Source: Amblyomma americanum (taxonomy: Eukaryota; Arthropoda; Arachnida; Ixodida; Ixodidae). From it: 64,000 nt of DNA. Position numbers and translations under genes: made by a program. Below are positions 1-11,318 of this stretch, piece after piece. The stretch's first letter is position 1. Each line of letters starts with the position of its first letter. Under the pieces are notes generated by a model. That model saw only the letters and a list, made by a program, of their open reading frames with translations. It was not told where the DNA came from and did not search any database. The stretch is taken from positions 118,163,744 through 118,227,743 of the forward strand of contig NC_135497.1 in assembly GCF_052857255.1 (NCBI RefSeq), in the 5' to 3' direction.

Positions 1-294
1 TAACCTCAGTTCAATTGATTTCTTTTATATTAATATTATTTACCGCACACACATATCCCACACTGTCGGTGGATCTGAACGGATGCACACGACTCACCGT
101 GGGGCTAGAGGCGAAACAAGCTTCCAGGGTCTTTCTTCTTTTCGTTTCGTTTCCTCGGTCACCATACACGCAACTGCTTGGTGCGCATCGCAGCCAGTGC
201 GGCGGCTGCTTACAATTGCTCGGCCTACACTTCCGATCCTGTGACTCGTCATAGGCAATGCGCATGCTTGAGTGCAACCGTGCCCTCTGCGCAG

Positions 295-481
295 GCGGCC
301 TGGACCCCCAGTGCCTGACAAGCAGTGGCAGCATGCAGCCATCCGGGAAAGCATTTTTATTCTGCAACACAAGGAAGAGGTGGATGGAGCTGCCAACAAT
401 GCACCGTGGACGGGCCTTCCACGCCGCCGTTGGCTGCTACGACCGCATGATCGTTTTCGGCGGAATAGATCGCACCGGCCG
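295..481 (+). CDS. Kelch-repeat gene, exon A (internal)
   Basis: This exon encodes one blade of a Kelch beta-propeller, a protein-binding fold often found in substrate adaptors of Cullin-3 ubiquitin ligases or in actin-binding proteins. The frame reads through KRWMELPTMHRGR, then a hydrophobic strand and the diagnostic double glycine MIVFGGID. The exon probably begins after the pyrimidine-rich acceptor ending in CAG at 292-294. It ends before GTGAGA at 482, leaving two bases of a codon (phase 2). That phase fits the next exon exactly. No start codon context or BTB domain is visible here, so the 5' part of the gene must lie upstream of the window. The Kelch assignment is firm from the blade pattern. 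The upstream exon boundary is less certain. Confidence 0.75.
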
Positions 482-2351
482 GTGAGATCACCTAGCCTGC
501 ACTCCAGAGCTTTGCTCGAATTCAGAGAATGCAACAGCCTCTATTCGCCCGCTGGAGCAGCCTGTGACAACACCGAAAAAGAAAAGCCATGAATCAGTTT
601 TACCAGCTGGCATGCACCTTTTGAACCAGCAGGGGCTCGTCTTAAGCATGGCCAGCATGAAGCGTTTTTTACACGGAGATACGCGCCGCGTGCGAAACAA
701 ACGCGGTCGAGCCGCCGAGCTTGCATGTCACGGGTGTTTATGTAGCGCCCGCTTCTTACACACGTGGGGGTGCAGGTGTGGCGGCACGGCCGCGTGGGGT
801 TCGCCGGCGGCGCGTTGTCGCGCGCAAAAAATTGCTCCATGCGGGTCAGCGAGGACTTAGGCGCATCATTCGCCGTCGCTACTTCGAACACACCACGAAC
901 AGAGCAGACTAAATGGCACCCTCCAAGAAACTGCAGCCCTTCCTGCCAGTTTTGAGGAATTTAGAGCTGAAGTGATTCGCTTGCGTCTTGCATGTGCTTT
1001 TTTCACGGCGCAAGAAATTTCACTGATTTCAGAATAAAGTGTTTCTAAATATGTCACTATAGCATTCAGCAGTGACGAGAGAGAAAAAGGTATCAGAATT
1101 TTGTTTTCCCCATTTGTTGTTGGGAACCGGGCATATTTTAGTTTTTTTTTTATGTTGTGAGAACTTACGACACTCTACATCGAGATAAATGCTGGAAGCA
1201 TCAGCCGACAGCATGTTTTTTTTTAATTGCATCAGAAGCAACACCAGAGATATAGCGATGCTTCCGGAAAGCTTTTCCACATTTCTATGTCACTTACTGC
1301 CTGCAATGACGAAAGAATTAAGCTTACTGGATAATTTTCGTTCGAAATTAAAACAAACTTCGCTCAAAAGAAACACTGACGTGCAAGTCCTAATTTTAAT
1401 GCTCGGTAAGTGTCATCATATAAGCGGCCTTGGGCGAAAGTCATAAATCATAACGGGGTTGACGAATATGACTCATGTCTCACTACTATGAGATATAAAA
1501 GGAGACAAGATAAACTAATCATTAAGGTCACGTGGTCATTGCAGGACATTACGAGCTTTGCAGTGTTGGCAACGCATAATCGAAGCCAGAATAGTAGTGT
1601 AGAGGGGATTCTCGGTAAGAACATTAATGTTTTGACCTGAACTGAAGAGTCAGTGAATCAATAAATGAGTCAATCAATCAATCAAGTAATCGATCAATCA
1701 ATCAATGCCTTTATTTTTTCCACACCAGAAACAAGATGAAGAGGATGGCTCGAAGAAAAACTGGAAGTTTCCACTTGACGAGCTTAAAGCTCCCTATTTA
1801 CTAGACATATACAATGACAGCGAAAGCACACATCTTTACAGAGTTAAAAGCGATTATAGGAAACACCAGATACAATAAAATACGTATTCAGGCTTTTGCT
1901 ACAAGGAAAGCTTTTAGCATATTGTTCTTAGTAGTGCTGATAATAACTCCTGGATCATGAAGGTGTTTGAGGAGGTCAGGGAGGGCATGAGAGAGCATTT
2001 GTTCACTAATTTTAAGCGTGAAAACAAAATTTTTCAGAATTTCTTGTTGCGTGCATGGTAATGTTTTGTTACAGCCGTTAAGTCTGCGCGTGCACGGAGA
2101 AAATCTTCTGAGTCATGTTTATAAAGTTCTGCCATGTAGAATGAGTACATACGAATGGAATGGACATATACTGCATGTATGACATATTATACATGTGTGT
2201 GTAGATATTATGAGTGGAAAGAATGTTGTTTTTATTGAAGAGTTCTGCTTTGCAGTGGTACTGCTTGTGAGGAATAGAGCTCTTGTGGAGGAGGAGCAGT
2301 CGGGTGCTTATTTTAGGGCGTGATCAGATCGGCGCGACGGTTTTTCTGCAG
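482..2351 (+). other. Intron 1 of the Kelch gene
   Basis: A 1.87-kb stretch between two splice-compatible Kelch exons (donor GTGAGA, acceptor TTTTTCTGCAG). I see no coding sequence in it. It contains a retroposon-like tail near 1670-1725. Confidence 0.6.
1668..1990 (-). repeat. Retroposon 3' end with (ATTG)n tail
   Basis: Read on the minus strand, an AATAAAGGCATTGATTGATTG run at about 1670-1715 ends a stretch that resembles the 3' end of a LINE or SINE. A tetranucleotide tail after an AATAAA-like signal is typical of reverse-transcribed ends. No protein domain could be recognised upstream of the tail, so the family is unknown. Confidence 0.35.
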
Positions 2352-2546
2352 GACGCTCAACAGCGCGGAAATGTATGACCTCAAGGCGAAGCAATGGTCC
2401 TTCATCCACCCAATGCCGATGGCTCTAATGGGAATGGCTGCAGCCACCATCGACAGGCGAGTCTACATCGTGGGAGGCATCACACATGGCCTCGACGGGG
2501 ACACCCTCCAGAACTCAGTGTATGCATTCGACCTGAGCAAAGACAC
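2352..2546 (+). CDS. Kelch-repeat gene, exon B
   Basis: Second visible exon of the Kelch gene. It begins after TTTTTCTGCAG, completes the split codon from exon A (phase 2), and ends before GTGAGT at 2547 (phase 2 again). It encodes the end of one blade (SAEMYDLKAKQW, the conserved Tyr and Trp spacing) and the next blade core. That core carries VYIVGGI, the double glycine, followed by NSVYAFDLSKDT. The frame has no stop across the exon. Conserved blade spacing, correct splice signals and compatible phases make this the best supported host coding sequence in the window. The exact Kelch subfamily cannot be told from the propeller alone. Confidence 0.85.
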
Positions 2547-2776
2547 GTGAGTGCCCGCTATACGCGTTGGACTGTTCTGAGGGCGAATGTTCCCCTTTAT
2601 AGTTATTTTTACAGGGGAAGGGAACGGATAACCTTTCGCACAAATCTGAAATGCCCAAATTCAGCGCACACAGCTCTCTCATTAATATTTTTTGCGCTAT
2701 GTTAACCGCAGTAGAGTATCGGTGGCAGACGGGCTTCCTCTGCTCTCAGTAAAGGCAGACACGCCGTGTTTTGCAG

Positions 2777-2988
2777 CTGGACTGAGCTACCAGCGATGAC
2801 GGAAAAGAGGGCCTTTTGCTCGGCCGTGCCCGTGCAGCCTGACCTCTGGCTAGTAGGGGGCGTCGTGGAGCTGAAGCCCGAGGTCAAGTGCACTTCGCGG
2901 ATCGACGTGCTCCGTCTGGCCTCGTCGACATTGGAGCGACGATGTGACATGCCATCGCCCAGGCACTCGGTTTGCTTGGCAAAGATAG
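2777..2988 (+). CDS. Kelch-repeat gene, exon C
   Basis: Third visible Kelch exon. The acceptor TTTTGCAG at 2776 is followed by the base that completes the codon from exon B. The exon runs W-T-E-L-P-A-M, then a strand with WLVGGV (double glycine), and the start of the next blade (DVLRLASSTLERR). It ends before GTGAGT at 2989 in phase 1. The preceding intron is only about 230 bp. The pattern Trp - LPAM - GG - Leu is characteristic of Kelch motifs. The strand carrying the GG pair is well kept, so the gene is probably functional. Confidence 0.85.
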
Positions 2989-3362
2989 GTGAGTGAGCCA
3001 GTGGCAGCCGCCGACAAGCTCAATCCGCCACCAGAGTTCTGCAGATAACCCTGTCTTAAGGCGGGTTCACGATGGCTAGTCGCAGTGGTTGATAGCGCGA
3101 CAGGTGTAAATCGATTTGTTACACTCTCTCCTCGATTTCCTAGTGCTGATATTTCGCTACCTGTTATGGCGAGTTTTCGCGTCGTACAGCAAACGAAGCG
3201 CAACATCGTTGCGGTCATCGAGAGCGACACCAAGGCATCCCTGACACAGATACTCGGCGTCAGCGCAGCCGGTGTGTTCTTATTGTTGTTCTTATTCTTC
3301 GTCGCGACCTCTTTATATCAAGGGCTGCAAACGTGAACAGAAACGTTGGCCACAACGCGCAG

Positions 3363-3547
3363 GCTACGAGGTGTACCTGGTTGGGGGCCAGGACGACAAC
3401 AGCAGCCCGTGCGACGACGTGGTCCTGTTCAACCCCCTCCGTCGCAGTGTCATCCCGTGTGAACCGCTGCCGAGTGACTTGGTAGGCGCAGCCACCGCCG
3501 TGATGCCCGGCGATTGTTTTGACAGGCCACTGTGTCGTTGGATTTGG
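3363..3547 (+). CDS. Kelch-repeat gene, exon D
   Basis: Fourth visible Kelch exon, joined in phase 1 to exon C after an acceptor ending in CGCAG. It opens with a double-glycine strand, EVYLVGGQDD, followed by VVLFNPLRRSVIPCEPLP, where the next blade starts. A good donor, GTGAGT, stands at 3548. The last 15 or so codons (from about 3510) no longer look Kelch-like, so the true donor could lie earlier or the tail could be a linker. A possible following exon begins after TTTTTGTTCCAG at about 3696 and stays open for about 40 codons before a stop. That continuation is only a guess. Confidence 0.7.
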
Positions 3548-4303
3548 GTGAGTCTGGCTACTGCGCGTTTCGGCGGCGGCACCACTTGTTCCCCGCGGCC
3601 TCTACAGCAACGACCCATCGAAACAAGCATTCTTGATGATCAGTACTCACTCGTGCTTTCATATCTTTACTAGCCAAGTGGGACGTTTTTGTTCCAGGCG
3701 GCATGTCCCAGAAGACAGTGCTTCGTGCAGTTCCCATCAGCGGTTAATCGGAGAAACCGCTTACAGAGAAATGAGGTAGCCACGGCTCATAACGGTAGAT
3801 TTCAAATCAACTAAACTCATGACGTAAACATTTGCGGGGCGTCCCAACTAAGCTGAATTTAACTGCAAAAAAAAACACGGACGAGAAAACTGGCCTGATG
3901 TGCGATGATGAAATTGATGTGGCGTGTCGCAGGCTGTCTAGCCCCCGCAGTTACTTTGAATCTAGATAGCCGAATAATCAGCATAACGTAATGAATTAAA
4001 AGGAACATAACCTACCCTGTGTGCGTGGAGAGTAAGCACACACAGCCGACAGAGCACTGGTAATGTTTGCACATCCCCCACATTACACTGGTGTAACAGC
4101 GCTCGCAAATCGAACGCGTAATTGGAGCTCTGTTAGTTAGTTTTAAAAAGGTATGCAACCTTGTTAGTACTTTTCTGCCTGCAAGGTGCGGTCGCCTCGC
4201 GTCAATGGACTGGCTCAGGCGTGCACAGGCGATGAGACGTCCTGATTCTTTCATCAACGAACCATCTGCGCCAGAAAACCGCATTGACCATAATCGAGGA
4301 AAC
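3548..4303. other. No recognised feature
   Basis: Downstream of Kelch exon D. It holds a possible splice acceptor at about 3696 with a short open stretch, and otherwise nothing I can identify. Confidence 0.4.
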
Positions 4304-4401
4304 TTTGCGCAAGCCAAGACGAGAGGCAGAAACACGCACACACACACACGCGCGCCCAAGTATGTGTGCGTGTTTCTGCCTCCCGTCTTGGTTTGCGCAA
4401 A
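4304..4401. repeat. Imperfect hairpin, 38-bp arms
   Basis: Left arm 4304-4341 and right arm 4364-4401 are reverse complements with two mismatches. The loop is an AC-rich stretch of about 22 bp. The arm starts TTTGCGCAAGCCAAGACGAG. It belongs to a set of similar short foldbacks in this window (22.7, 23.0 and 44.2 kb). Confidence 0.85.
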
Positions 4402-4955
4402 TTTTTCTTGTTATATCGCTTCAAAAACTGGACCAAGAATCTACACTATACGAAGCTTTGACCATTGTTGTTCGAACCTGCACGGGCAAGTACTCTTCCG
4501 CCACGGCCAAACTAAAGAGGGGAGGGGGGGGGGGTGAGCTAAGTAGGCACCAAAATTTGCGCGTAATGAATAGGCGTTATTATCGTGCTTCAGTCTGCTG
4601 AAACAAATGGTGTGTTTGAGTATGTAGTAGCCTAGGATGGAGGGTAACCTTGATAGTGATTAGTATTCGGTTATTTTTATTGGTGATTGGTAGGCAGTTA
4701 TATGATTCATAATTGCGAGTGTAATCGATGACCGTGATCTGTAATGTGATATTGTATAGGCAAGCGATGAGAAATGAGAAAGAAAAAAAAATAAGAGGAT
4801 AAATGGGGAGAAGGAGCTATCGCATCTACTCTTAAGGCGAAGCTTAAGAGCCCTCCTGATTTTATTTCCTCAATTTAATTTTCCCGTGGTTTTGCAGCCA
4901 ACTACAAAGACGACACCGCATAACCGGGACCGAGCGGTGACCGTCATCCAAAAGG

Positions 4956-5200
4956 TTTGATTTAGTTTTCTTTATGGGGTTTAACGTGCAAAACCAATGT
5001 ATTCTATGATGTACGCCGCCGTGGAGGAATACAGTCAATTTTGACCACCTAGATTTCTTTAACGTACACTGTCATCCCACAGTACACAGGTGTCTATCAT
5101 TTCGCCTCCATCGAAACGCGACCGGCACGGTCGGGATCGAATCCGCGTGTTTCGGGTGTTCAGCCCAGCACCGCAACCACTCAGCCACCGAGGCAGCTGC
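4956..5200 (-). mobile_element. Ruka-type tick SINE
   Basis: On the minus strand the element starts with a tRNA-like head: a box A-like CAGTGGTTGCGG equivalent, and a box B-like GGATTCGATCCCG equivalent. It runs through the conserved body and ends ...AAACCCCATAAAG. A perfect 9-bp target duplication TCCAAAAGG flanks it (4947-4955 and 5201-5209). Ruka is a tRNA-derived SINE known from ticks. It is mobilised by a partner LINE, which is not identified here. Confidence 0.85.
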
Positions 5201-5685
5201 TCCAAAAGGCATACCTTTCCAGAGAGAGGTTAGCACCGACGCAATGTAGAAGCTGATATAGGTTCAGAACCACGACGGTTTACACACACTAACGCCAGTA
5301 CGTTATTAGGAACATCTGTTTGCTCTTAAGACATATTATCTCCCAGATTTTAACGCCAGGAACAGGTTTTATGCGAACAAGAAACGCGGACGGCGCTTCC
5401 TTGATTCTCTTAACATTTTTTTTCTTCCTATTGACCAGTGCATGCTCCAGCCACACAACGTCGGAGATAGAAACCGAGGATTTATTGTGTCTGAAGCACC
5501 TACCCGAGGCGCACAAGTAATTGGCCAAACATTGGAACCGTATTTTCAAAGGCCGGCCTTACAAAGGACCAGGATGAGACCATCCTGTTGCAATATTGCG
5601 CCGATGACCTGTGCTGCTTGGGAATATGCCTGGCTCAGGCAAGAAGTATTTGCTGTTTAGATTGCGCATTCGCAACGTCGCTTTT

Positions 5686-5825
5686 TGCGCCCGTGTGCTG
5701 AGCGATGCAGTGCACGTTGAAGAACCCCCGGTGGTCGAAATCGACACAGAGTCCTCAACTGTACGTTGGCCCTTAGAGTACATGTGTTGCTTCAAGACGT
5801 GAAACCCCACTATTCTCAATTCATA
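5686..5825 (+). mobile_element. SINE 3' fragment (Ruka-related)
   Basis: It starts GCGCCCGTGTGCTG, continues with the shared body (GTGCACGTTGAAGAACCCCC, GGTGGTCGAAAT), and ends near GACGTGAAACCCCAC. It lacks the tRNA head, so it is a 5'-truncated copy. A strong pyrimidine tract and AG at about 5440 precede an unrelated short open stretch (5442-5660) to which I assign no function. Confidence 0.6.
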
Positions 5826-5829
5826 ATTC

Positions 5830-6539
5830 AGTTATTTCATTAGCTGTAACATCGCAAGCAGCGAATTTACGCGGAGGCAGAGTGCTTCCCCGACCAACAT
5901 ATTTGCGAATGGGAAACAACGCAGGAACCCACTTTCTAAGGACAACAGTCAATTAAATAAATGGTTCAAACCGGTGCGCCATAAATTCGCCCGATCATAC
6001 CACAGCAACTCAAAAGTAAAAAGTGCTTCTTGTGTCACCGGACAGCAGCACCAAAAAGGCTCAGTAATTCGGTTTTGATAAAAACTCTCCTCCTCATAAA
6101 AATACAGTTGAAAGCGAGCCCCGAGGGCATAGCTGAGACGTACGTTTGCGCAGAGTGCGCCCTCTTCTGCCCACCGCACCGTGGCTGTGCTCCTGTCACG
6201 CCCGCTAACTCTAAACAGGAACACCTTGAGGCAAACACCAAATTTCGCTTTCCCACTTACATGCAGGCGCGGCTTCATCGTGAGACCTGCATTCCGGCGC
6301 CTAAAGGTGACAGCGACCACAACGCCTCTGGGTTCTTCGGTGCAGCGCAGTACCGGTACCACTCTCTTTCTGCCTTTTTGTGCCGCTGAAGTTTTCATGC
6401 CTTTTCGTGCCGCCTTCTCGCCCTCGGCCCTCGGGGAAAGAAGGCGACGGCGTCAGAGGAGGATCGCTTGCGTAGGATGAATAAAGGAAAAGTTCCACTG
6501 GCGCTAAAAAGACGAACACAGAGACGAAAGGACAGGCAC
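5830..6539. other. No recognised feature
   Basis: No coding or repeat signal I can name. Near 6505 there is a single arm (GACGAACACAGAGACGAAAGG) resembling the hairpin elements seen elsewhere in the window. Confidence 0.4.
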
Positions 6540-7301
6540 CGACTCCAACCGCTTTTACAATGAGACCCAGTTCAACCCGTACTTGATGCAGCTACTACGG
6601 ACAAAAAAAGAATATTTGCTTGTGACAAATCGCGCTGCACAATTCTGTACACGCTTCAGCATAGCACAATGGGTCCCGATTTGAGGATCCCAGACTGCGC
6701 AGTCGTACTCCATAATAGATCTGATGTTTGTGAAATACAAAATTTCCTTAACCCTCTGAGGTGCATCTCAGAAATTCCTCTTTATGAAGCTCAACATTCC
6801 TGCTGCCTTTGATAATATATTCGGATTGTTTTTCCCAAGTCAGGTCAGCAGAAAAATAAACACCAAGATGATTACAAACGGTTGTTTATTTAAAGGTTCG
6901 TTGTTTTAAAGGTAGTCAGGCAAAATTGGAGTGCCTCTGAACGTAAAAGAAATACATTAACATTGTGCAGTATTCAAACACATCCTCCATTTATCAACCA
7001 AGAGTTGAATGCGGTCCAAGTTTTGCTGAAGATTATCTGAGTCACATGGTGCATTAGGAGAACAATACAAAACAAAGTCGTCCATGAAAAGTCACACTTT
7101 CGACTATGTCATTGACACAGATTAGAACAGTAAAGGCCCCAACACAGATCCCCTGCGGGACACCAGAAGTGACCACTGCAGTGTTTGAAAAGCGCCCATT
7201 TATTTAAACGCGTTGCTTGCGCCCTTGCAGGTAATCTTTAACCCATTGAAACAATTTGCTTTGTATGCCAAGAAACAATAGCTTATGGAGTAACAGGACA
7301 T
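6540..7301 (-). mobile_element. CR1/L2-type LINE, 3' half of a split copy
   Basis: Minus-strand remnant of the C-terminal reverse transcriptase of a CR1/L2-type non-LTR retrotransposon. In order, it shows a WVKDYLQGRKQRV-like segment near 7220, a degraded SGVPQG motif near 7150, and the post-RT thumb signature RSIMEYDCAVWDPQ with LKRVQNCAARF at 6600-6740. It is the downstream part of the element whose upstream part lies at 9415-10640. An RTE-type LINE (7307-9409) separates the two, and the reading resumes across that insert. Stops and frame changes make it inactive. Confidence 0.75.
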
Positions 7302-7617
7302 GGGAAGCTGTCATCATCATTATCACCATCATCATCAGCATCATCATCATCATCATCATCAGCCTTACTACGCCCACTGCAGGGCAAAGGCCTCTCCCAT
7401 GTCACTCCAATTAACCCTTTCCTTTGCCAGCTACATCCACCCTTTGCCGACAAACTTCTTAATCTCATCCGCCCATCTAATCTTCTGCCGCCCTCTGCTA
7501 CGCTTACTTTTTCTTGGAATTCACTCCGTTACCCTTAAAGGCCAGCGGTTATCTTCCCTTCGCGTTACATTCCTTGCCCAAGCCCATTTATTCCTCTTGA
7601 TTTCTACTTGGATATCA

Positions 7618-8103
7618 TTAAGCCGCGTTTGTTCCCTCACCCACTCTTTCCGCTTCCGGTCTCTTAACGTTACACCTATCATTTTTTCTCTCCATGGCTC
7701 GCTGCGTTGTCGTTAACTTAAGCTGAGCCCTTTTCGTTAGCCTCCTCGTTTCTGCCCCGTAGGTGAGTACCGGTAAGATACCGGTGTTGTACACTTTTCT
7801 CTTGAGGCAAATTGGTAAACTGCCATTCATGATCTGAGTGAACCTGTCATATGCGCTCCACCCCATTCTTATCCTTCTAGTTATTTCCATATAATAATCT
7901 GGATAAGCGGCCACTACCTGTCCAACGTAGACATATTGTTTTACCACTTCCAGGCCCTTGCTGCCAATTGTGAACTGCTGTTCCCTTGCTTGACTGTTGA
8001 ACATTACCTTGGTTTTCTGTATGTTAATTTTTAGACCCGGCGTTCTGCTCTGCTTGTCTAACTCATTGATCATAATTTGCAGTTCACCTGAGTGACTCAG
8101 CAA
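7618..8103 (-). pseudogene. RTE-type reverse transcriptase, C-terminal part
   Basis: An open stretch of 161 codons covers the region after the FADD catalytic site: LLSHSGELQ, then KTKVMF, the thumb TGILPVLTYGAETRRLT, and a basic tail. This part of the enzyme would position the target-primed cDNA. A stop codon just upstream separates it from the FADD motif in the same frame, so no functional enzyme is made from this copy. Confidence 0.75.
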
Positions 8104-8438
8104 GGCAATGTCATCAGCGAATCACAGATTATTTAGGTGTTCTCCATTTACTCCTATTCCCCAACTGTTCCCAATTTAGCCCTCAGAATACCTTCTGCAA
8201 AGAGGCGGTGAATAGTATTGGCGAGATCGTGTCTCCATGCCTGACGCCCTTCCATATTGGAATTTTAATGCTGACTTTATGGAAGACTATAGTAGCTGTG
8301 CAGTTGCTATATATATCTTACAATATTTTGACATAAGGCTCTTCTACTCCCTGATTACGCAATGCCTTTATGACTGCTGAGGTTTCCACTGAGTCGAATG
8401 CTTTCTCGTAATCAATGAAGGCTATATATAGAGGTTGG

Positions 8439-8997
8439 TTATATTCCGCGCATTTCACTATCACCTGATTGATAGTGTGAATGATCTATTGTAGAATATC
8501 TTTTACGAAAGCCAGCCTGATTATTTGGTTGAGTAATGTCTAAGGTTACCCTGACTCTATTAGCGATTACCTTAGTATATATCTTGTAGGCAACGGATAG
8601 TAAGCTGATCGGTCTGTAATTTTTGAAGTCCTCGGCGTCTCCCTTCTTATGAATTAAGATATTTACATTCTTCCAAGCTTCTGGTACTGTCGAGGTCAAT
8701 AGGCAATGGCGTATACAGGGTGGCTAGTTTTTCTAGCACGATCTCCTCCCCATCCTTCAACAGATCTGATGTAACCTGATCCTCCCCAGCTGCTTTTTTA
8801 TTTCTCCTAAGTCTGTATTTACTTCCTCTTTTTTTTTTTACTGGCGGGATGATGCAATGGTTTGCGCTACTGTCTCTCTCATTAACGCTCTGATTACATT
8901 GGCTATTGTACAGATTTGTGTAGAACTCTTCGGCTACGTTAACTATCTTATTCATATTGTTAATGGTATTGCCCTCTTTGTGTCTTAACGTATACAT
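8439..8997 (-). pseudogene. RTE-type reverse transcriptase, fingers and palm fragments
   Basis: Two overlapping open stretches in different frames. Positions 8647-8997 carry AEEFYTNLYN and the AAGEDQV motif at the start of the RT domain. Positions 8439-8699 carry PEAWKNVNILIHKKGD, then NYRPISLLSVAYKIYTK and AGFRKRYST. These correspond to RT motifs 0-2 of the RTE group. The switch of frame near 8690 is an inactivating indel. Confidence 0.75.
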
Positions 8998-9414
8998 CTG
9001 GTTTTTACCTATGGCTAGTTTCCTCTTTACCGCTGTTGGGCTACCTCAGTTCTTTAGAGCATGCTCGAATCTCTTCATATTGAACTTCCTTATCTCAAAT
9101 ACATTGCGCTCATTTATTAGCTTCGATAGCTCTGTCATTTCTTTTCTGTCGGTAGGGTTAGACGCCCTCATGCTTTGGCGTTTCTTAATCAGGTCTTTCG
9201 TCACCTGAGAAAGCTTTCCGGTATCCTGTCGAACTGTTCTAACGCCTACTTCTACTGCGCACTCTGCAATCATGGAAGTCAGATTACAGTTCATTCTATG
9301 AACATCAAGATCGTCTTCCTTTTTATGCGATATCCTGAATTCCTCCACTTTCCCTCCTACCACGAACTCGTTAATGGACGTCCTCTTCACTAGCGTTTCC
9401 TTTCCTTCCGGGAA

Positions 9415-10640
9415 ACGGTGTCGAAGGCCTTTTAAAGTCTAAAAATACTCAATCTACCTACTCGCGGCTGTCGGAAGCAGAGAATATGTCATGACTTAAT
9501 TCGGTTTCCTGGGTCATGTTTGAGCAGCCACACCTGAAACCATGTTGGGAGTCGGTCAGGAATTTATACCTTTCCAGGTGTTTCATCACCGAACTGTAAA
9601 TGATGTGCTCCATTAATTTGAAACAAATACAAGTAAGGAAGATAGGCCTGTAATTAGCGACACTATTATTTGAGCCACGTTTGCGAATAGGAACTACATC
9701 AGCCATTTTACACTCGTCAGGAAGAGAGCTGGATTTAAGCGATTTGTTGAACAAAATCACTAAATAGTGAGCAATTACACCAGAGCCGACTTGCAGGACA
9801 TACGCAGGAAGACCGTTGGGCCCACCTGCAGAACCAGCTTTAATATATTGAAGTAATTTTGCTACACCACTGTGCGTAATAACCTGGTCAGTAGTATCAC
9901 TCGTTAGTGCCTCAGAGACTGGAGAGACTGGAGTGATGGACGGTATGTTAGTAAACATTAAGTCGAGGATAGAAGCACCGTTACTTCATTGCCTTGCTGG
10001 CTCTGCAACTAACTTACCGGTACAGGTCATTAGCTAAAATAAATTCAGAAAAACCTACTGATAAGGCACTCGAGTCTGTCATATTGCATTCATTGCTGTC
10101 CCACTGGATAGTGGGCTTATTAAAATCACCACCTAAAACAAAAACTTGGTTAAGCGAAGATAAAAAATTTGATAGGTATTTAAAAACATCCGGATTGGTA
10201 GATGCAGGAGAACGGTAGAACGAGCCAACAGCTAAGTGGCGACCATTATCTAACTGCACATTGCACCAAACTGATTCGCCGCACTCCAGAGACGAGGAAA
10301 AAGCAGCAGATCGCAGGCAAGGATTCACAAGCATGCAGGAACACACCCCTCCCTGGGTATTCCTGTCACGACGATATATTTCGAAACCAGTTAGGAAAAC
10401 TTCAGGGTCCAGAATAGAATCATGAAGCCAAGATTCTGCGCCAATGACAATATGTGCCTAACGGCAGATACTAGAGCTGCAAAGTCATCTACTTTATTTT
10501 TCATGCATTGGCAGTTTACAACGAACGGTCAAGGCCTGCAGTACAGATGCAGAACAGTCTTGCCGGCCCCTAGTAGAAACTCTCCGGCTAGTTCTGTATC
10601 TTGTTTCTAGCTATCGTTTATGAGTCTCGATAACTTGGGT
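9415..10640 (-). mobile_element. CR1/L2-type LINE, 5' part of the split copy
   Basis: Minus-strand remnant with an AP-like endonuclease (VGSFYRSPAS and VFVLGGDFNKPTIQWDS at 10014-10346, NKVDDFAALV near 10480). This is followed by reverse transcriptase motifs at 9458-9958 (AGSAGGPNGLPAYVL, NYRPIFLTCICFKLMEHIIY, SQHGFRCG). The last readable part near 9415-9450 matches the FLDF-KAFDTV motif, where the RTE-type element interrupts it. It continues at 6540-7301. Its order of endonuclease then RT is normal for the clade. Frameshifts and an internal deletion between the two domains make it inactive. Confidence 0.8.
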
Positions 10641-10884
10641 GTGTTTCTGGTGATAAAGCGAACATTTCCCATCTACTGCCAGTTTGTCCCGCCGTAGTCT
10701 ACAGGGCTTTTCCAAGGCACGAGCATACTGCAAAAGCTTCCAACGTGCATGTCTCATTGTAAATGTGAAGTCCTCGCGAATAGCACAAAAAGGTCCCTTT
10801 AGCCTTGGGACGCATGAAGTACTCGCTACCCATTGATGGCGGTTTATCAACATCCCTCACGAGTATATAAAAGCGGTCTCTCAC

Positions 10885-11318
10885 CGGTACTCACCTATGG
10901 GGCAAAAATGTGAAGGCTGGCTAGCAAAAATGGTGTAGCTTAAGTTGAGGACAAGGCAGCGAGATAAGGAAAGAAAGACGAGAGGTGTAATATTAAGAGA
11001 CCTGAAGCAGGCAGAATGGGTGAGGGAACAAACGCGGCATAGTTACATCCTAGTCGAAATCCAAAGGAAGAAATGAGTTTGGGCAGGACACTTAATGCGA
11101 AGGCAAGGAAACCGCTAGTCCTTAAGGGTAGCGATGTGGATTCCAAGAGAAGGCAAGCGTTCCAGGGGGCGCAAGTAAGTTGGGTGGGTGGATAAGGTTA
11201 AGAAATTCGTGTGCAGACGGTAGACGCAGCTGGCAGAGGACAAGGTTCATTAGCGAGGCATGAAATAGGCATGTGCCCTGCAGTGAGCATAGTCAAGCTG
11301 ATGGTCATGATGATTACT
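10885..11318 (+). mobile_element. RTE-type LINE 3' fragment
   Basis: Plus-strand copy of the last 430 bp of an RTE-type LINE. It starts at the LTYGAE-like codons (ACTCACCTATGGGGC), passes the basic C-terminal region (GTGGATTCCAAGAGAAGGC), and ends GGTCATGATGATTA. It belongs to the same group as the pieces at 7.3, 23.7 and 29.4 kb. It is 5'-truncated and degenerate. Confidence 0.75.

Larger units (their letters stand above)
7307..9409 (-). mobile_element. RTE-type LINE, 5'-truncated, nested insertion
   Basis: Minus-strand non-LTR retrotransposon inserted into an older LINE. A GGGAA duplication (7302-7306 and 9410-9414) flanks it, and it ends in a (TGATGA)n tail at 7311-7360. The protein remnants include a linker region (9046-9390), then NKKAAGEDQV, NYRPISLLSVAYKIY and NNQAGFRKRYSTIDH (8439-8880). 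These are followed by the catalytic FADD at about 8111-8122 and the thumb KVYNTGILPVLTYGAETRR (7618-8103). The endonuclease domain is missing, the usual result of incomplete reverse transcription. A stop just before FADD and several frameshifts show that it is dead. The tail and RT style fit the RTE/BovB-like group. Confidence 0.85.

Noticed and set aside
5442..5660. Possible exon after a strong pyrimidine tract at about 5405-5440
   Set aside because: The frame is open for 72 codons but shows no domain and runs into a SINE fragment; no donor or partner exon could be matched.
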